DNA of 64,000 nucleotides, from the NCBI GenBank assembly GCA_040216555.1, contig JAVJOW010000039.1, positions 124,001 through 188,000 of the forward strand. The letters run 5' to 3'. This DNA is from Arenibacter sp040216555 (lineage in GTDB: Bacteria; Bacteroidota; Bacteroidia; Flavobacteriales; Flavobacteriaceae). Numbering within the stretch: position 1 is the first letter of the stretch; each line of letters begins with the position of its first letter. A program made the position numbers and the translations under genes. A model generated the notes under the pieces. It was not told the DNA's origin and did not search any database. It saw nothing but the letters and a program-made list of their open reading frames with translations. Shown in pieces: positions 1 to 9,291 of this stretch.

Positions 1-159
1 GGTAGTGGGCATATAGCCCCAGTCTCCCAATTCGGTACCTATATATCCCGTTTCCTTTATTTCATCCAGAACCTGTTCAAATCCTATCTCTTCGGATTTT
101 TCTTCCAGGTCAAATTCCAAGGCGCCCCATGAGCATGGCGCATTCGCGATTTTCATCAT
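1..159 (-). CDS. iolE: Inosose dehydratase (IolE-like), N-terminal fragment cut by window edge
   Basis: Only the first 53 codons are in the window; the gene runs off the left edge. The start is ATG at 159, with a second in-frame ATG at 156. The translation contains NAPCSWGALEF near the N-terminus followed by ETGYIGTELGDWGYMPT, which fits the opening of IolE/IolI-type TIM-barrel enzymes (xylose-isomerase-like fold). IolE converts 2-keto-myo-inositol to the trione precursor hydrolysed by IolD. It starts 12 bases after the stop of iolA on the same strand, so it is very likely cotranscribed with the rest of the inositol operon. IolE versus IolI or another epimerase cannot be settled from 53 residues; the neighbourhood favours IolE because iolD is present. 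Confidence 0.75.
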   Translation of the reverse strand, partial: MMKIANAPCSWGALEFDLEEKSEEIGFEQVLDEIKETGYIGTELGDWGYMPTT

Positions 160-171
160 TTTACGATCCGA

Positions 172-1647
172 TTAAAATTTTCTTGACCAAATGTTCGGCC
201 ATCTTTCTATAACTACCTTGGTCTGTGTAAAGAATTCGATAGCATGTTTGCCCTGACCGTGCAGGTCACCAAAAAAACTATCCTTCCATCCACTAAATGG
301 GAATTGGGCCATAGGAGCCGCCACCCCGATATTGATTCCAATATTTCCTGCATCTGCCTCATTTCTAAACCTTCTGGCATTGGCGCCGCTACCGGTAAAC
401 AAACAGGCCATATTCCCGTAATTACCACTATTGACAAATTTTAGGGCGTCATCTATATTTTTCATGGATATAAGACTCATCACCGGACCAAAAATCTCCG
501 TTTTAATAAGCTCCTTGTCCAATGCCACGTTCTCCAAAATAGTCGGGTTAAGGAAATTTCCATTCTCATAGCCTGAAATAGAAGCATTTCGCCCGTCCAA
601 AAGCACTTTGGCGCCTTCATCTATTCCTTTTTGAATCAATCCTGTTATTCTTGCTTTACTTTGGGGAGTAATCACCGGCCCCATATTTACTTCCCTGTCC
701 AGGCCATAACCGGTAGTTCGCGATTTAACGGTTTCATAAAGAGCATCCTTAATCTGTCTTTTTTGATCGTCTACCGTAATAATGGTTGAAGCGGCCAAAC
801 ATCTTTGACCTGCACATCCATATACGGAATCGGCTATAATCTTTGTGGACATTTCAATATCCGCATCTGGCAATACCACCACCGGGTTTTTGGCACCCCC
901 TTGGGCCTGAACCCTTTTGCCATTGGCCGTACCTTTGGAATAAATATACCTGGCCACCGGGGTACTACCTACAAAACTCACCGCCTTAATAGTAGGATGT
1001 TCCAAAATGGCATCTACCGAATCCTTACCACCGTGCACCAAGCTAACAAGTCCCTTAGGCATATCCAACTGGTCCAAAAACTCAAATATCTTCATCATGG
1101 TCATGGGCACCTTCTCCGAAGGCTTTACCACAAAGGCATTACCGGTAGCAATGGCATAGGGCAAGAACCAAAAAACGATCATACTGGGAAAGTTGAAGGG
1201 AGTAATACAAGCGGCCACACCCAATGGCTGCCTGATCATCATCTCGTCTATGCCAGTAGCAATATCCTCAATAACATCCCCGGCCATCAACATGGGCGTA
1301 CCACAGGCTACCTCAATATTTTCGATAGCCCTTTGAATTTCCCCAACAGACTCCCCATAGGTTTTTCCAGACTCTTTGGTAATAATTTCGGCCAGCTCTT
1401 CGGTATTTTCCTCCATTAGGGATTTTAAGCTAAACAACACTTGAACCCGTTTTAGCACCGGAACCTTACTCCATTCCAGATATGCCTTGGATGCAGAAGC
1501 TACCGCCATATCAACATCTTTTCGTGTATCCTTACCATAAGGCACCTTGGCCAGGACTTCTTGGGTGGCCGGATTTACAATGTCTATTGTTTCCTTGGAT
1601 GTGCTTGGTGCCCAAGCACCATCGATATAATTTTTTAAAATTTCCAT
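172..1647 (-). CDS. mmsA: Methylmalonate-semialdehyde dehydrogenase (acylating), MmsA/IolA
   Basis: This 491-residue cytoplasmic enzyme oxidises malonate semialdehyde or methylmalonate semialdehyde to acetyl-CoA or propionyl-CoA with NAD and CoA, the last step of inositol breakdown. It is a full-length aldehyde dehydrogenase. The NAD-binding Rossmann part includes ITPFNFP near residue 148 and a GSTPVAR stretch near 227. The catalytic cysteine is in CAGQRC, at about residue 283. The ALDH glutamate position reads AQGGAKNP, without the usual ELGGK glutamate, as expected for CoA-acylating MmsA enzymes that do not hydrolyse the thioester. It lies 36 bases after the symporter gene in the inositol operon. 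Valine catabolism uses the same enzyme, but the context points to inositol. Confidence 0.93.
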   Translation of the reverse strand: MEILKNYIDGAWAPSTSKETIDIVNPATQEVLAKVPYGKDTRKDVDMAVASASKAYLEWSKVPVLKRVQVLFSLKSLMEENTEELAEIITKESGKTYGESVGEIQRAIENIEVACGTPMLMAGDVIEDIATGIDEMMIRQPLGVAACITPFNFPSMIVFWFLPYAIATGNAFVVKPSEKVPMTMMKIFEFLDQLDMPKGLVSLVHGGKDSVDAILEHPTIKAVSFVGSTPVARYIYSKGTANGKRVQAQGGAKNPVVVLPDADIEMSTKIIADSVYGCAGQRCLAASTIITVDDQKRQIKDALYETVKSRTTGYGLDREVNMGPVITPQSKARITGLIQKGIDEGAKVLLDGRNASISGYENGNFLNPTILENVALDKELIKTEIFGPVMSLISMKNIDDALKFVNSGNYGNMACLFTGSGANARRFRNEADAGNIGINIGVAAPMAQFPFSGWKDSFFGDLHGQGKHAIEFFTQTKVVIERWPNIWSRKF

Positions 1648-1683
1648 TTTTTTAAATATTTAATAATTTTGATCATTGCAGTG

Positions 1684-3282
1684 CTACTGGTTGTTCCAGA
1701 GCAATACATAAATTAATACAGTAACAGCACACAAACCAATGGACATGGGAATGGTGTATTTCCAAGATTTAAGATTTACTGCGCCAACATCGGTAATTTC
1801 ATACGTATTCCCATTGGGATAGAAATAGCTCACTGAATACATTATAGCTACATTCAGTAAAAATTCTATTCCCCATAGATGTACAAAATGGATACCGTGG
1901 GTGGTATAGCCCCAGGTCATAAAAATATAAAAACAAAGCCCAAATATTAAAGCAACTTTAGCCCCGGTTGCCGAGACTTTTTTCATAAAAAACCCTGCCA
2001 GTAAAATTGAGGCAATAGGAATAAAAAATATTCCGTTAAGCTCTTGCAGCAATTGATAAAGTCCGTCAGAGGCATTGGCCACCATTGGGGCTGCGAAAAT
2101 GGCCGCTACCGCCAAAACTGCGGAAGTCACCTTGCCTATCTTTACCAATTTCGTATCACTGACATCTTTTGCAATGTGCTTCTTGTAAATATCCATACTG
2201 AACAAGGTGGCCACCGAATTCAAAACCGAATTAAAGGTACTCAATACGGCCCCCATAATGACCGCAGCAAAAAAGCCTATCAACCAAACAGGCAGCACCT
2301 TTTTAACCAACTGAGGATAAACGGTGTCCTGTTGGTCAAAATAAGTGTCCTGAAAATAATAGTAGCAAATAACACCGGGCAACACAATTATTAGGGGAAT
2401 CAATATCTTAAAAAGCCCGGTTATCAAAAGTCCTTTTTGGGCTTCCTTCAAATTCTTCGCTCCCAAGGCCCTTTGGATTATAGTTTGGTTCATCCCCCAG
2501 AAATAGAGCTGATTAATGATCAAGCCGGTAAACAAAACTTCAAAAGGCAATACAGAGTCCCTTGCCCCTACTACATTGAATTTCTCTGGGGCATATTTGT
2601 ACACCTTTACCAGTCCATCCACAATATTGTTGTCCCCTATGGCCATTAAGGCCAATACCGGAATTAATAACCCCCCGAGCAAAAGGCCAAATCCATTGAT
2701 GGTATCGGAATAGGCCACAGCCTTTAAGCCTCCAAAAATGGCATATATAGAACCTATGACCCCAATAATGACTACTGTAATCCACAGCCCTTCGGATTTA
2801 CTGACCCCAAGAGCCTCCGAAACACCAAACAGACTTTCAATACCTATGGCCCCGGAATACAAAACGATCGGCAGCAAGGTAACCACAAACGAAAAGATAA
2901 GAATGGCGGCCACCATGGTCCTTGTCATTCCATCAAACCTACTCTCCAAAAACTGAGGTATGGTGGTGAGTCCCATTTTTAAATATTTGGGAACAAAGAA
3001 AATGGCCGCTATGACCAGGGCAATAGAAGAGGTTACTTCCCAAGCTATAACAATGAAGCCATTTACATAGGAATTGCCGTTCATCCCTATAAGGTGTTCC
3101 GAGGAAATATTGGTCAATAACATGGAACCTGCTATAACGATTCCGGTTAGACTTCGACCTCCCAAGAAATAACCGTCGGATGACGCCAAGTTTGTCTTTC
3201 TAAGACTATACCAAGTAAAAAAGGCAACTCCTCCGGTAAAAAACAGGAATGAAGTTAAGATAATGATCAGTTCTGAATTCAT
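1684..3282 (-). CDS. Sodium/solute symporter (SSS family), probable inositol importer
   Basis: A 532-residue inner-membrane protein with about 14 hydrophobic segments from residue 5 to the C-terminus. The GYFLGGRSLTG motif near residue 37 and the following SNISSEHLIG-like helix (here TNISSEHLIGMNG) are typical of vSGLT-like members of the solute:sodium symporter family. It sits between iolD (19 bases upstream) and mmsA (36 bases downstream), so it is probably the inner-membrane uptake system for the operon's substrate. That would be myo-inositol or a related cyclitol brought into the periplasm by the SusCD pair further upstream. Substrate is inferred from context only; SSS members with this signature also carry galactose, glucose or sialic acid. 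Confidence 0.88.
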   Translation of the reverse strand: MNSELIIILTSFLFFTGGVAFFTWYSLRKTNLASSDGYFLGGRSLTGIVIAGSMLLTNISSEHLIGMNGNSYVNGFIVIAWEVTSSIALVIAAIFFVPKYLKMGLTTIPQFLESRFDGMTRTMVAAILIFSFVVTLLPIVLYSGAIGIESLFGVSEALGVSKSEGLWITVVIIGVIGSIYAIFGGLKAVAYSDTINGFGLLLGGLLIPVLALMAIGDNNIVDGLVKVYKYAPEKFNVVGARDSVLPFEVLFTGLIINQLYFWGMNQTIIQRALGAKNLKEAQKGLLITGLFKILIPLIIVLPGVICYYYFQDTYFDQQDTVYPQLVKKVLPVWLIGFFAAVIMGAVLSTFNSVLNSVATLFSMDIYKKHIAKDVSDTKLVKIGKVTSAVLAVAAIFAAPMVANASDGLYQLLQELNGIFFIPIASILLAGFFMKKVSATGAKVALIFGLCFYIFMTWGYTTHGIHFVHLWGIEFLLNVAIMYSVSYFYPNGNTYEITDVGAVNLKSWKYTIPMSIGLCAVTVLIYVLLWNNQ

Positions 3283-3301
3283 AAGGCTGGTTGGTTATGG
3301 T

Positions 3302-5161
3302 CTATAAATAATATTTCTGGGTCTTCTTGTTTTCCAGAGAGGTCTTCAAAGAATTCTTCACGCTATCTTTCTCGGATACTTCGGCTACGGCCACATCCCA
3401 CCAGGCAAATCCTGGGACAGCCTTTTTACGGTCCACCTCAATATAGATCACGGTAGTCTTGTCTATGGTTTTGGCTTTTTCAAGGGCCGCATTCAGTTCC
3501 TTTACATTGGCAGCTTTAATTACATGGGCACCCATACTTGCGGCATTGGCTGCATAATCTATGGGCAACTTTCCTCCGTCCAATTGGTCTGTCTCCTCAT
3601 TTCTATAGCGGTAGTAGGTCCCAAAGCCTTCGCTTCCAAGGGAACTGGACAAGCTTCCGATACTGGAATAGCCATCATTGTTCAACAAAATAATGGTCAT
3701 TTTCTGTTTTTCTTGGATCGATGTTACAATCTCTTGGGACATCATCAGGTAACTGCCATCGCCCACCATTACATATATTTCGGCATCCGGACGGGCCATT
3801 TTTGCGCCCAGACCACCCGCAATCTCATAACCCATACAGGAATAACCGTATTCCAGATGGAAGCCTTTCGGGTTTCGGGTACGCCACAATTTATGTAGGT
3901 CTCCCGGAAGACTACCGGCAGCACAAAGCACTATATCCTCAGGGTTGGAAAAGGAATTTACTGCTCCGATCACCTCTCCTTGAAATGCGGGCACTTCATT
4001 CTTTTCCTCATATATCTCCTCCACAAATTGATCCCAGCTCTTATTAAAGTCTTCCACTTTTTTACGATAATCTACCTTCACTTCATAGTTCGCCAGTTCC
4101 CTGTCCAAGGTTTCCAAAATAGCCTTGGCATCCCCTACCAGTGGCAGTGCCCCATGTTTAAAGGAATCAAATTCCGTAATATTTATATTGATAAACCGAA
4201 CATTGGCATCTTGAAATGCCGATTTGGATATGGTCGTAAAATCACTATATCTGGTACCTACCCCTATGACAAGGTCGGCCTCCTTTGCAATCTCTATGGC
4301 CCCAGGAGTTCCTGTCACCCCTGCCGCTCCCAAATTCTGCGGTTCGTTATAATCCAATGAGCCCTTTCCCGCAAAGGTTTCGGCAACAGGGATTCCCGTT
4401 CTATTGACCAGTTTTTTCAATATTGCGGTAGCATCGCTATATATTGTACCTCCTCCTGCAATGATGATTGGTCTTTTACTTTCCTTTATTTGTTGGATTG
4501 CCCTGGACAAAAGTGTTTTATCGGGCATAGTCCTGCCTACATACCAAACACGTTTCTGGAACATTTCTACCGGAAAATCATAAGCTTCCGCCTGTACATC
4601 CTGAGGAATGGAAAGGGTAACCGTTCCTGTTTCTGCTTGCGATGTCAAAACACGCATTACTTCTGGCAGGGAAGTAATCAATTGTTCGGGCCTGTTGATC
4701 CTGTCCCAATACTTGGAAACTGGTTTAAAGCAATCATTGACAGATACATCCTGACTTAAATTGGATTCCAATTGTTGTAAAACGGGAGCAACCTGTCTTG
4801 TAGCAAATATATCCCCAGGAATCAAGAGGACTGGAATCCTATTGATGGTGGCCGCTGCAGCACCGGTAATCATATTGGTTGCTCCGGGACCTATGGACGA
4901 TGTACAGACAAAGGTCTGCAACCTATTCTTTACTCTGGCAAAGGCAGCAGCCGTATGGACCATTCCCTGTTCGTTCCTTGCCACGTAAAATGGGAAGTCG
5001 AGATTTTGGTGCAGTGCCTGTCCAATTCCTGCTACGTTCCCATGTCCTAAAATACCCAGACAACCCGCAAAAAATTTGTTCTGAATACCATCGCGTTCTA
5101 CATATTGATTCTTTAGATATTCAATTGTAGCCTGGGCCACTGTAAGTCTTTTTGTTTTCAT
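3302..5161 (-). CDS. iolD: 3D-(3,5/4)-trihydroxycyclohexane-1,2-dione hydrolase
   Basis: This 619-residue enzyme is a thiamine-diphosphate-dependent hydrolase that opens the six-carbon ring of the inositol-derived dione to 5-deoxy-glucuronate. The three-domain ThDP fold is visible: an N-terminal pyrimidine-binding domain starting KRLTVAQATIEYLKNQ, a central domain (VIGVGTRYSDF near residue 300), and a C-terminal domain with the cofactor motif beginning VGDGSYLMMSQE and ending NNDGYSS. The length matches known IolD proteins (about 620-640). It is preceded by a 114-base spacer from iolC that contains a perfect palindrome, the longest gap in this part of the operon. Confidence 0.95.
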   Translation of the reverse strand: MKTKRLTVAQATIEYLKNQYVERDGIQNKFFAGCLGILGHGNVAGIGQALHQNLDFPFYVARNEQGMVHTAAAFARVKNRLQTFVCTSSIGPGATNMITGAAAATINRIPVLLIPGDIFATRQVAPVLQQLESNLSQDVSVNDCFKPVSKYWDRINRPEQLITSLPEVMRVLTSQAETGTVTLSIPQDVQAEAYDFPVEMFQKRVWYVGRTMPDKTLLSRAIQQIKESKRPIIIAGGGTIYSDATAILKKLVNRTGIPVAETFAGKGSLDYNEPQNLGAAGVTGTPGAIEIAKEADLVIGVGTRYSDFTTISKSAFQDANVRFININITEFDSFKHGALPLVGDAKAILETLDRELANYEVKVDYRKKVEDFNKSWDQFVEEIYEEKNEVPAFQGEVIGAVNSFSNPEDIVLCAAGSLPGDLHKLWRTRNPKGFHLEYGYSCMGYEIAGGLGAKMARPDAEIYVMVGDGSYLMMSQEIVTSIQEKQKMTIILLNNDGYSSIGSLSSSLGSEGFGTYYRYRNEETDQLDGGKLPIDYAANAASMGAHVIKAANVKELNAALEKAKTIDKTTVIYIEVDRKKAVPGFAWWDVAVAEVSEKDSVKNSLKTSLENKKTQKYYL

Positions 5162-5215
5162 CTGTACTTCTTTATTTATTTAATAGGTCAGATAGAATGC
5201 CCTGAGAACATATCG

Positions 5216-5233
5216 TCCCGATAGCTATCGGGA
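5216..5233. repeat. Perfect 18-bp palindrome in the iolC-iolD spacer
   Basis: TCCCGATAGCTATCGGGA is exactly self-complementary. It lies in the 114-base gap between the iolC stop and the iolD start. It has no T-tract on either side, so it is not a standard terminator. From memory, CCCGATAGCTATCGGG-type palindromes recur between genes of marine flavobacteria, so this may be a copy of a dispersed repeat or an mRNA processing or stability hairpin that tunes expression within the operon. Confidence 0.7.
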
Positions 5234-5275
5234 GGTTTGACAAAGCCGTTAATGGGCATTTCATCGCTTTTAGAA

Positions 5276-6289
5276 TTAAAATCCGCCCTTTTGAGCTATA
5301 AAATCCATGGATTCTTCCAAGGTTGGCATAAAGTTGGCGCATCCTTTTTTCGTAACTACCTGGGCTCCACTGGCATTGCCCATTCTACAAGCCTTTTTTA
5401 AATCCCAACCTTGAAGGACTCCATATAAAAACCCACTGGCGAAGGCATCACCTGCACCAAGTACATTCAAAACTTTTACTGGAAACCCGGGAACATCCTC
5501 CCTAGAACCCTCCTTCTGGTAAATACTGGCTCCCTTCTCCCCTCTCTTCACTATTAGGGTCTCTATTCCGGAAGAAAGCAGTTGTTTAATGGACAAATCA
5601 ATATCCCCTTTTATTTCGGGTGCTGAAATTTGTTGTTCCTTTATAGTTACCTGGGAGGAATCGATAAGTGTAGCGGCCAGTATTTCCTCTTCGGTACCTA
5701 TAGCCATCTTCACTCTCGGGAGTATAGCCCTTACGGTTAATCCAAAAGCCCTATAATCGTGCCATTGGTCGGCCCTAAAATCCAGATCGAGCACTACGTC
5801 CACATCATTTCTATTGGCTATTTCTGTGGCATAAAAAGTAGCACTTCTGCTAGGTTCTATATTTAATGCGGTACCGTTGATCAATAATATTTTGTAGTCC
5901 GGAATATTGGCATTGTCCACGTCATCAATATCCACCTGACTATCTGCCGCATTGTCCCTGTAATAGACCAATGGAAATTTATCAGGGGGCTCTATCCCGA
6001 GCACCACGGCACTACTCCTAGTACCATTTTTTACTGGGATACAATGGGTATTTACGCCTTCCCCATTCAAGAAATTGAGAATAAACTCGCCCACTTTGTC
6101 GTTACCTACTGCGGTCAACAGACTAGCATTTACTCCTAATCTTGCACAGCCCACGGCTATATTTAGCGGAGAGCCTCCCACAAAGGCATCGAACCCCTTA
6201 ATATCATTAAAAGGAGCGCCAATATTCTGTGAATAAAGATCGATACTGGATCTTCCAAACGTGATTACATCAAACTTTTTAGTGCTCAT
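5276..6289 (-). CDS. iolC: 5-dehydro-2-deoxygluconokinase (PfkB family)
   Basis: A 337-residue PfkB-type sugar kinase that phosphorylates 2-deoxy-5-keto-gluconate with ATP in the cytoplasm. The N-terminal part carries DAFVGGSPLNIAVGCARLG (PfkB substrate-binding signature), and the C-terminal signature is LNVLGAGDAFASGF with the catalytic aspartate. I chose ATG at 6289 (MSTKKFDVI) over an in-frame TTG at 6295, because the TTG abuts the iolB stop and adds only two residues. The gene follows iolB by 6 bases, so the two are surely cotranscribed. The assignment as IolC rather than another PfkB kinase (for example KdgK) rests on the position between iolB and iolD and on the IolC-like opening DVITFGRSSIDLY. 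Confidence 0.93.
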   Translation of the reverse strand: MSTKKFDVITFGRSSIDLYSQNIGAPFNDIKGFDAFVGGSPLNIAVGCARLGVNASLLTAVGNDKVGEFILNFLNGEGVNTHCIPVKNGTRSSAVVLGIEPPDKFPLVYYRDNAADSQVDIDDVDNANIPDYKILLINGTALNIEPSRSATFYATEIANRNDVDVVLDLDFRADQWHDYRAFGLTVRAILPRVKMAIGTEEEILAATLIDSSQVTIKEQQISAPEIKGDIDLSIKQLLSSGIETLIVKRGEKGASIYQKEGSREDVPGFPVKVLNVLGAGDAFASGFLYGVLQGWDLKKACRMGNASGAQVVTKKGCANFMPTLEESMDFIAQKGGF

Positions 6290-6295
6290 TTCCAA

Positions 6296-7171
6296 TTATT
6301 GATTATTCATTTCAGCTGTTACCAATGGCAATCTTTTATCCTTTGAAGTCCATGAATTGTATATCCATTCATGATCGGGGTCTGTGGTATTGGCCAAACA
6401 CTGATCCGTACCTGCCAAGAAATTAAGGTAGTAGCAATGAAATCCGTGTTCCGCCACCACTGGATGAAAGCCTTTGGGTATCAATACCACATCGTTATGC
6501 CTGGGCCTTACGATCTCGTCCAGCGACCTGTCTTTCGTATACACCTGTTGTATGGCGTAGGCTTCCGGCTTTTGAAATTTATAGAAATAAGTTTCCTCCT
6601 GTATTGGCTCCAAAACCGTACCATCTGCATCCACTAATCTTTCATCATGTTTGTGGGCCGGAAAGGAGCTCCAATTGCCAGAAGGAGTATATACCTCCCG
6701 GACTACTATTTTACTACAACCAAATCCCGGAGGAACCAGGTCATTGAACTGTCGGGTAGCATTATCCCCACCAAAAATGACTACGGGGGTATCTTCAGGT
6801 GTCACAAACTTGGCCGGAAAATCCTCCTCTACCTTGCACCAACCATAACCAATATCCAAGCTATCGCTCAAAGCCGTCAAGGTAAATTTGCTATTGCGCG
6901 ATAGGTATAGTGTATGTGCCACTCCACTAAAAACATCTTTTCTACCATTTTTGGTCTCCCAATTCCCCCGATTGCCTTCTACTTTAAAGTTGCCACTCAA
7001 AAGCACTATCACCATTTCGTTGTCCTTTGTATCGTATTCCCAAGTTTCACCCTTGGACATTAACCTGGCCTCAAAATTGAGGTATTCCCACTTTGCCGAT
7101 TTGGTGGTAATCTGATGGTATATTCCTGTTTTGGATTTTGGCTTTATTTGTAAATGTGAGCTATGTTCCAT
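6296..7171 (-). CDS. iolB: 5-deoxy-glucuronate isomerase
   Basis: A 291-residue bicupin of the KduI/IolB family that isomerises 5-deoxy-D-glucuronate to 2-deoxy-5-keto-D-gluconate. Recognisable features are the metal-site region SFPAHKHDE in the second cupin, EETYFYKF and the later GFHPVVAEHGFHCYYLNFLAG, all characteristic of IolB. The length is in the usual range (about 270-300). It begins 11 bases after the aldolase gene and ends 6 bases before the iolC ATG, consistent with one transcript. It is a cytoplasmic enzyme with no signal peptide. Confidence 0.94.
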   Translation of the reverse strand: MEHSSHLQIKPKSKTGIYHQITTKSAKWEYLNFEARLMSKGETWEYDTKDNEMVIVLLSGNFKVEGNRGNWETKNGRKDVFSGVAHTLYLSRNSKFTLTALSDSLDIGYGWCKVEEDFPAKFVTPEDTPVVIFGGDNATRQFNDLVPPGFGCSKIVVREVYTPSGNWSSFPAHKHDERLVDADGTVLEPIQEETYFYKFQKPEAYAIQQVYTKDRSLDEIVRPRHNDVVLIPKGFHPVVAEHGFHCYYLNFLAGTDQCLANTTDPDHEWIYNSWTSKDKRLPLVTAEMNNQ

Positions 7172-7182
7172 AATATTTTATC

Positions 7183-8124
7183 TTAAATTTTCATGCCGCC
7201 TACTTTCCCAGTGGCCCCTAATAGATCGAACTTTTCCAACATAAATTTTTCGTATTCCGCAACATAGATCTTCCCTGGAATAACAGGATCGAAAAGTTTT
7301 GGACTATCCCTAAAAAATTCCCGGTGTACCCGTGTCCATAACAATCGAGTATCTGTGGCAATATTGATCTTGCATACCCCGTAGGCGATAGATTTCACAA
7401 TTTCTTCGGGGGAAACCCCAGATGCCCCCTCGTTCAATTGACCTCCCGCCTTATTGATCCGTTCTATTTCCTCCATATTAACGGCAGAGCCACCGTGCAG
7501 CACTATTGGGAAGTTAGGCAATCTCTGTTGAATTTCCTCCAATATATTAAACTGAATTCCATCGCCACCGGAAAATTTATAGGCCCCATGGCTGGTACCT
7601 ACCGCGACCGCCAAGCTGTCGCATCCGGTCAACTCCACAAATTCCTGCACCTCTGAAGGCTGGGTGTATTTGGCATATTTTTCGTCTACGGACAAATCAT
7701 CTTCCACCCCACTGAGAACCCCAAGTTCGGCCTCTACAACTATATTCTTTTTATGTGCCTCGGCCACCACTGCTTTGGTCCTTTTTACGTTCCCAATAAA
7801 ATTATCATGGGAGGCATCGATCATAATGGAGTCATAATCGTTGGATTGTATTGCATTAAAAGCATGTTCCTCGTTCCCATGATCCATGTGAACGGAGTAC
7901 ACCGCTTTGGGATATATTTTGGAAGCAGCATGGATCATAGCCACAAGCATTTCGGGATGGGCGTAATTCCTTGCCGCTGGCGTAATCTGAACAAGAAAAG
8001 GTGCATTGGCCTTTTCCCCGGAACTAAAAAGTCCGAGGACCTGTTCCATGGTAAAAACATTTACGGCTGGGATGGCATACTTGCCATAACAATGTTCAAA
8101 AAAAATTTTAGATGAAACTTGCAT
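7183..8124 (-). CDS. iolJ: Class II fructose-bisphosphate-type aldolase, probable IolJ
   Basis: A 313-residue zinc-dependent class II aldolase. The VHMDHGNEEH segment at residues 78-87 supplies the catalytic aspartate and a zinc ligand; the later HGGSAVN stretch and a histidine in IVLHGG are also family hallmarks. In inositol pathways this enzyme splits 2-deoxy-5-keto-gluconate 6-phosphate into dihydroxyacetone phosphate and malonate semialdehyde, which IolA then uses. It is the first gene of the iol transcription unit. A 16-bp LacI-type operator lies 92 bases upstream of its ATG. It could be a general ketose-bisphosphate aldolase, but position strongly favours IolJ. Confidence 0.88.
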   Translation of the reverse strand: MQVSSKIFFEHCYGKYAIPAVNVFTMEQVLGLFSSGEKANAPFLVQITPAARNYAHPEMLVAMIHAASKIYPKAVYSVHMDHGNEEHAFNAIQSNDYDSIMIDASHDNFIGNVKRTKAVVAEAHKKNIVVEAELGVLSGVEDDLSVDEKYAKYTQPSEVQEFVELTGCDSLAVAVGTSHGAYKFSGGDGIQFNILEEIQQRLPNFPIVLHGGSAVNMEEIERINKAGGQLNEGASGVSPEEIVKSIAYGVCKINIATDTRLLWTRVHREFFRDSPKLFDPVIPGKIYVAEYEKFMLEKFDLLGATGKVGGMKI

Positions 8125-8216
8125 GCAAAATTTTGATATAATTATTTATACCCTTAATATTTTATACAAATAACAATAAATAATTAATCTTTCGAAGAAT
8201 TTCGTATTAAAAGTCT

Positions 8217-8232
8217 ATGCAAAGGTTTGCAT
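8217..8232. promoter_or_regulatory. LacI-type operator upstream of iolJ (copy 1)
   Basis: ATGCAAAGGTTTGCAT is a near-perfect inverted repeat (ATGCAAA facing TTTGCAT with two central bases). The identical 16-mer occurs upstream of susC at 14597-14612. It lies between the lacI stop and the iolJ start. Its size and symmetry fit LacI-family operators, and a LacI-family gene is adjacent. I infer repression of the iol operon relieved by an inositol-derived ligand. Confidence 0.85.
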
Positions 8233-8265
8233 TAGGAAGAAGCTTAACCTTCGCATTATAATTCC

Positions 8266-9291
8266 TTATTTCTCCTTGGAAGAAGCCCTAATAACGAGTT
8301 CTGGCTTAAAGACTTCTTTTCGAAACTCCAGTATGTTATTCTTGTTGTTTAAATGACTTAATAAAATCCTGGCGGAGAGCATTCCCATACTATAAACCGG
8401 TTGCCAAACAGTTGATAAGGCGGGCGTAATAAAGGAGGAGTGTGGTTCATCATCAAATCCTAAGACAGAAACTTCATCGGGAATTTGCAAGCCCATTTTT
8501 TTTACGATATGCATGGCCGAAATGGCTATATTATCGTTATAGGCAAAAATGGCATCCGGCCGATCTTTGAGTTCCAGTATTTTTCTCGTGGCCTTAGCAC
8601 CATCTTTATGTGAAAACCCGGGAACATGAACAATATAATCCTTATTTATTGGAACCTTATTTTTTTCAAGAGCATCCAAATACCCCTGAAGCCTTTGTTC
8701 GGTGGTACTCAGGTTTAAGGGACCTCCCAGATGTGCTATATTTTTACATCCTGTCCCAATGAGGTACTCCACAGCCTGGAAGGCCCCAATGTAATCATCT
8801 ACCAACACCTTATCGGCTTCCAGTCCAGGACAGTCCCTATCAAAAACTACCACGGGTATACCGCTTTTTTGAAGTCTACGGAAATGATCAAAATTTTTGG
8901 TTTCTGATGAGGGTGCCACCAAGACCCCATCTATCTGGATCTTGGACAACCTTTTAACAATAGTCAATTCTTCCTCATAGGATTCGTTGGACAAACAGAT
9001 CATTATATTGTACTCGGAATCCACGATCACATCCTGGATACCGGTGATTATTGCGGAAAAAAAATGGCCCGTAATTTCTGGCACAATCACTCCAATGGTA
9101 TTGGATTTTTTTTGCAACAGATTCAATGCCAAAAGATTGGGTTGATAGTCCAATGCTTCCGCGAGTGACTTAACGGCATCCTTGGTCTCTTTTTTTATGG
9201 CTGGATGGTCGTTCAAGGCCCTGGACACTGTAGAGGGAGCTATATTGAGCTCTCGAGCTATGTCCTTAATGGTAACACGCCCCTTTTTCAT
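8266..9291 (-). CDS. LacI-family transcriptional regulator of the inositol locus
   Basis: A 341-residue repressor. The N-terminal helix-turn-helix reads VTIKDIARELNIAPSTVSRAL (shown here in part; residues 5-25), followed by the hinge region and a periplasmic-binding-protein-like sensor domain from about residue 60 (NTIGVIVPEITGHFF). I start it at ATG 9291 (MKKGRVTIKD), since the upstream in-frame extension is not part of the family. It sits on the same strand between susD and iolJ, with operator-like sites before iolJ and before susC. The most likely role is control of both units. The ligand is inferred to be an inositol catabolite; the sequence does not show it. Confidence 0.92.
   Translation of the reverse strand: MKKGRVTIKDIARELNIAPSTVSRALNDHPAIKKETKDAVKSLAEALDYQPNLLALNLLQKKSNTIGVIVPEITGHFFSAIITGIQDVIVDSEYNIMICLSNESYEEELTIVKRLSKIQIDGVLVAPSSETKNFDHFRRLQKSGIPVVVFDRDCPGLEADKVLVDDYIGAFQAVEYLIGTGCKNIAHLGGPLNLSTTEQRLQGYLDALEKNKVPINKDYIVHVPGFSHKDGAKATRKILELKDRPDAIFAYNDNIAISAMHIVKKMGLQIPDEVSVLGFDDEPHSSFITPALSTVWQPVYSMGMLSARILLSHLNNKNNILEFRKEVFKPELVIRASSKEK

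Noticed and set aside
805..1419. 204-codon open frame on the plus strand inside mmsA
   Set aside because: It lies wholly antisense to a clear aldehyde dehydrogenase gene, and its translation has no family character.
6290..6295. TTG start for iolC six bases upstream of the ATG
   Set aside because: It directly abuts the iolB stop and adds only two residues; the ATG at 6289 gives the family-typical start.
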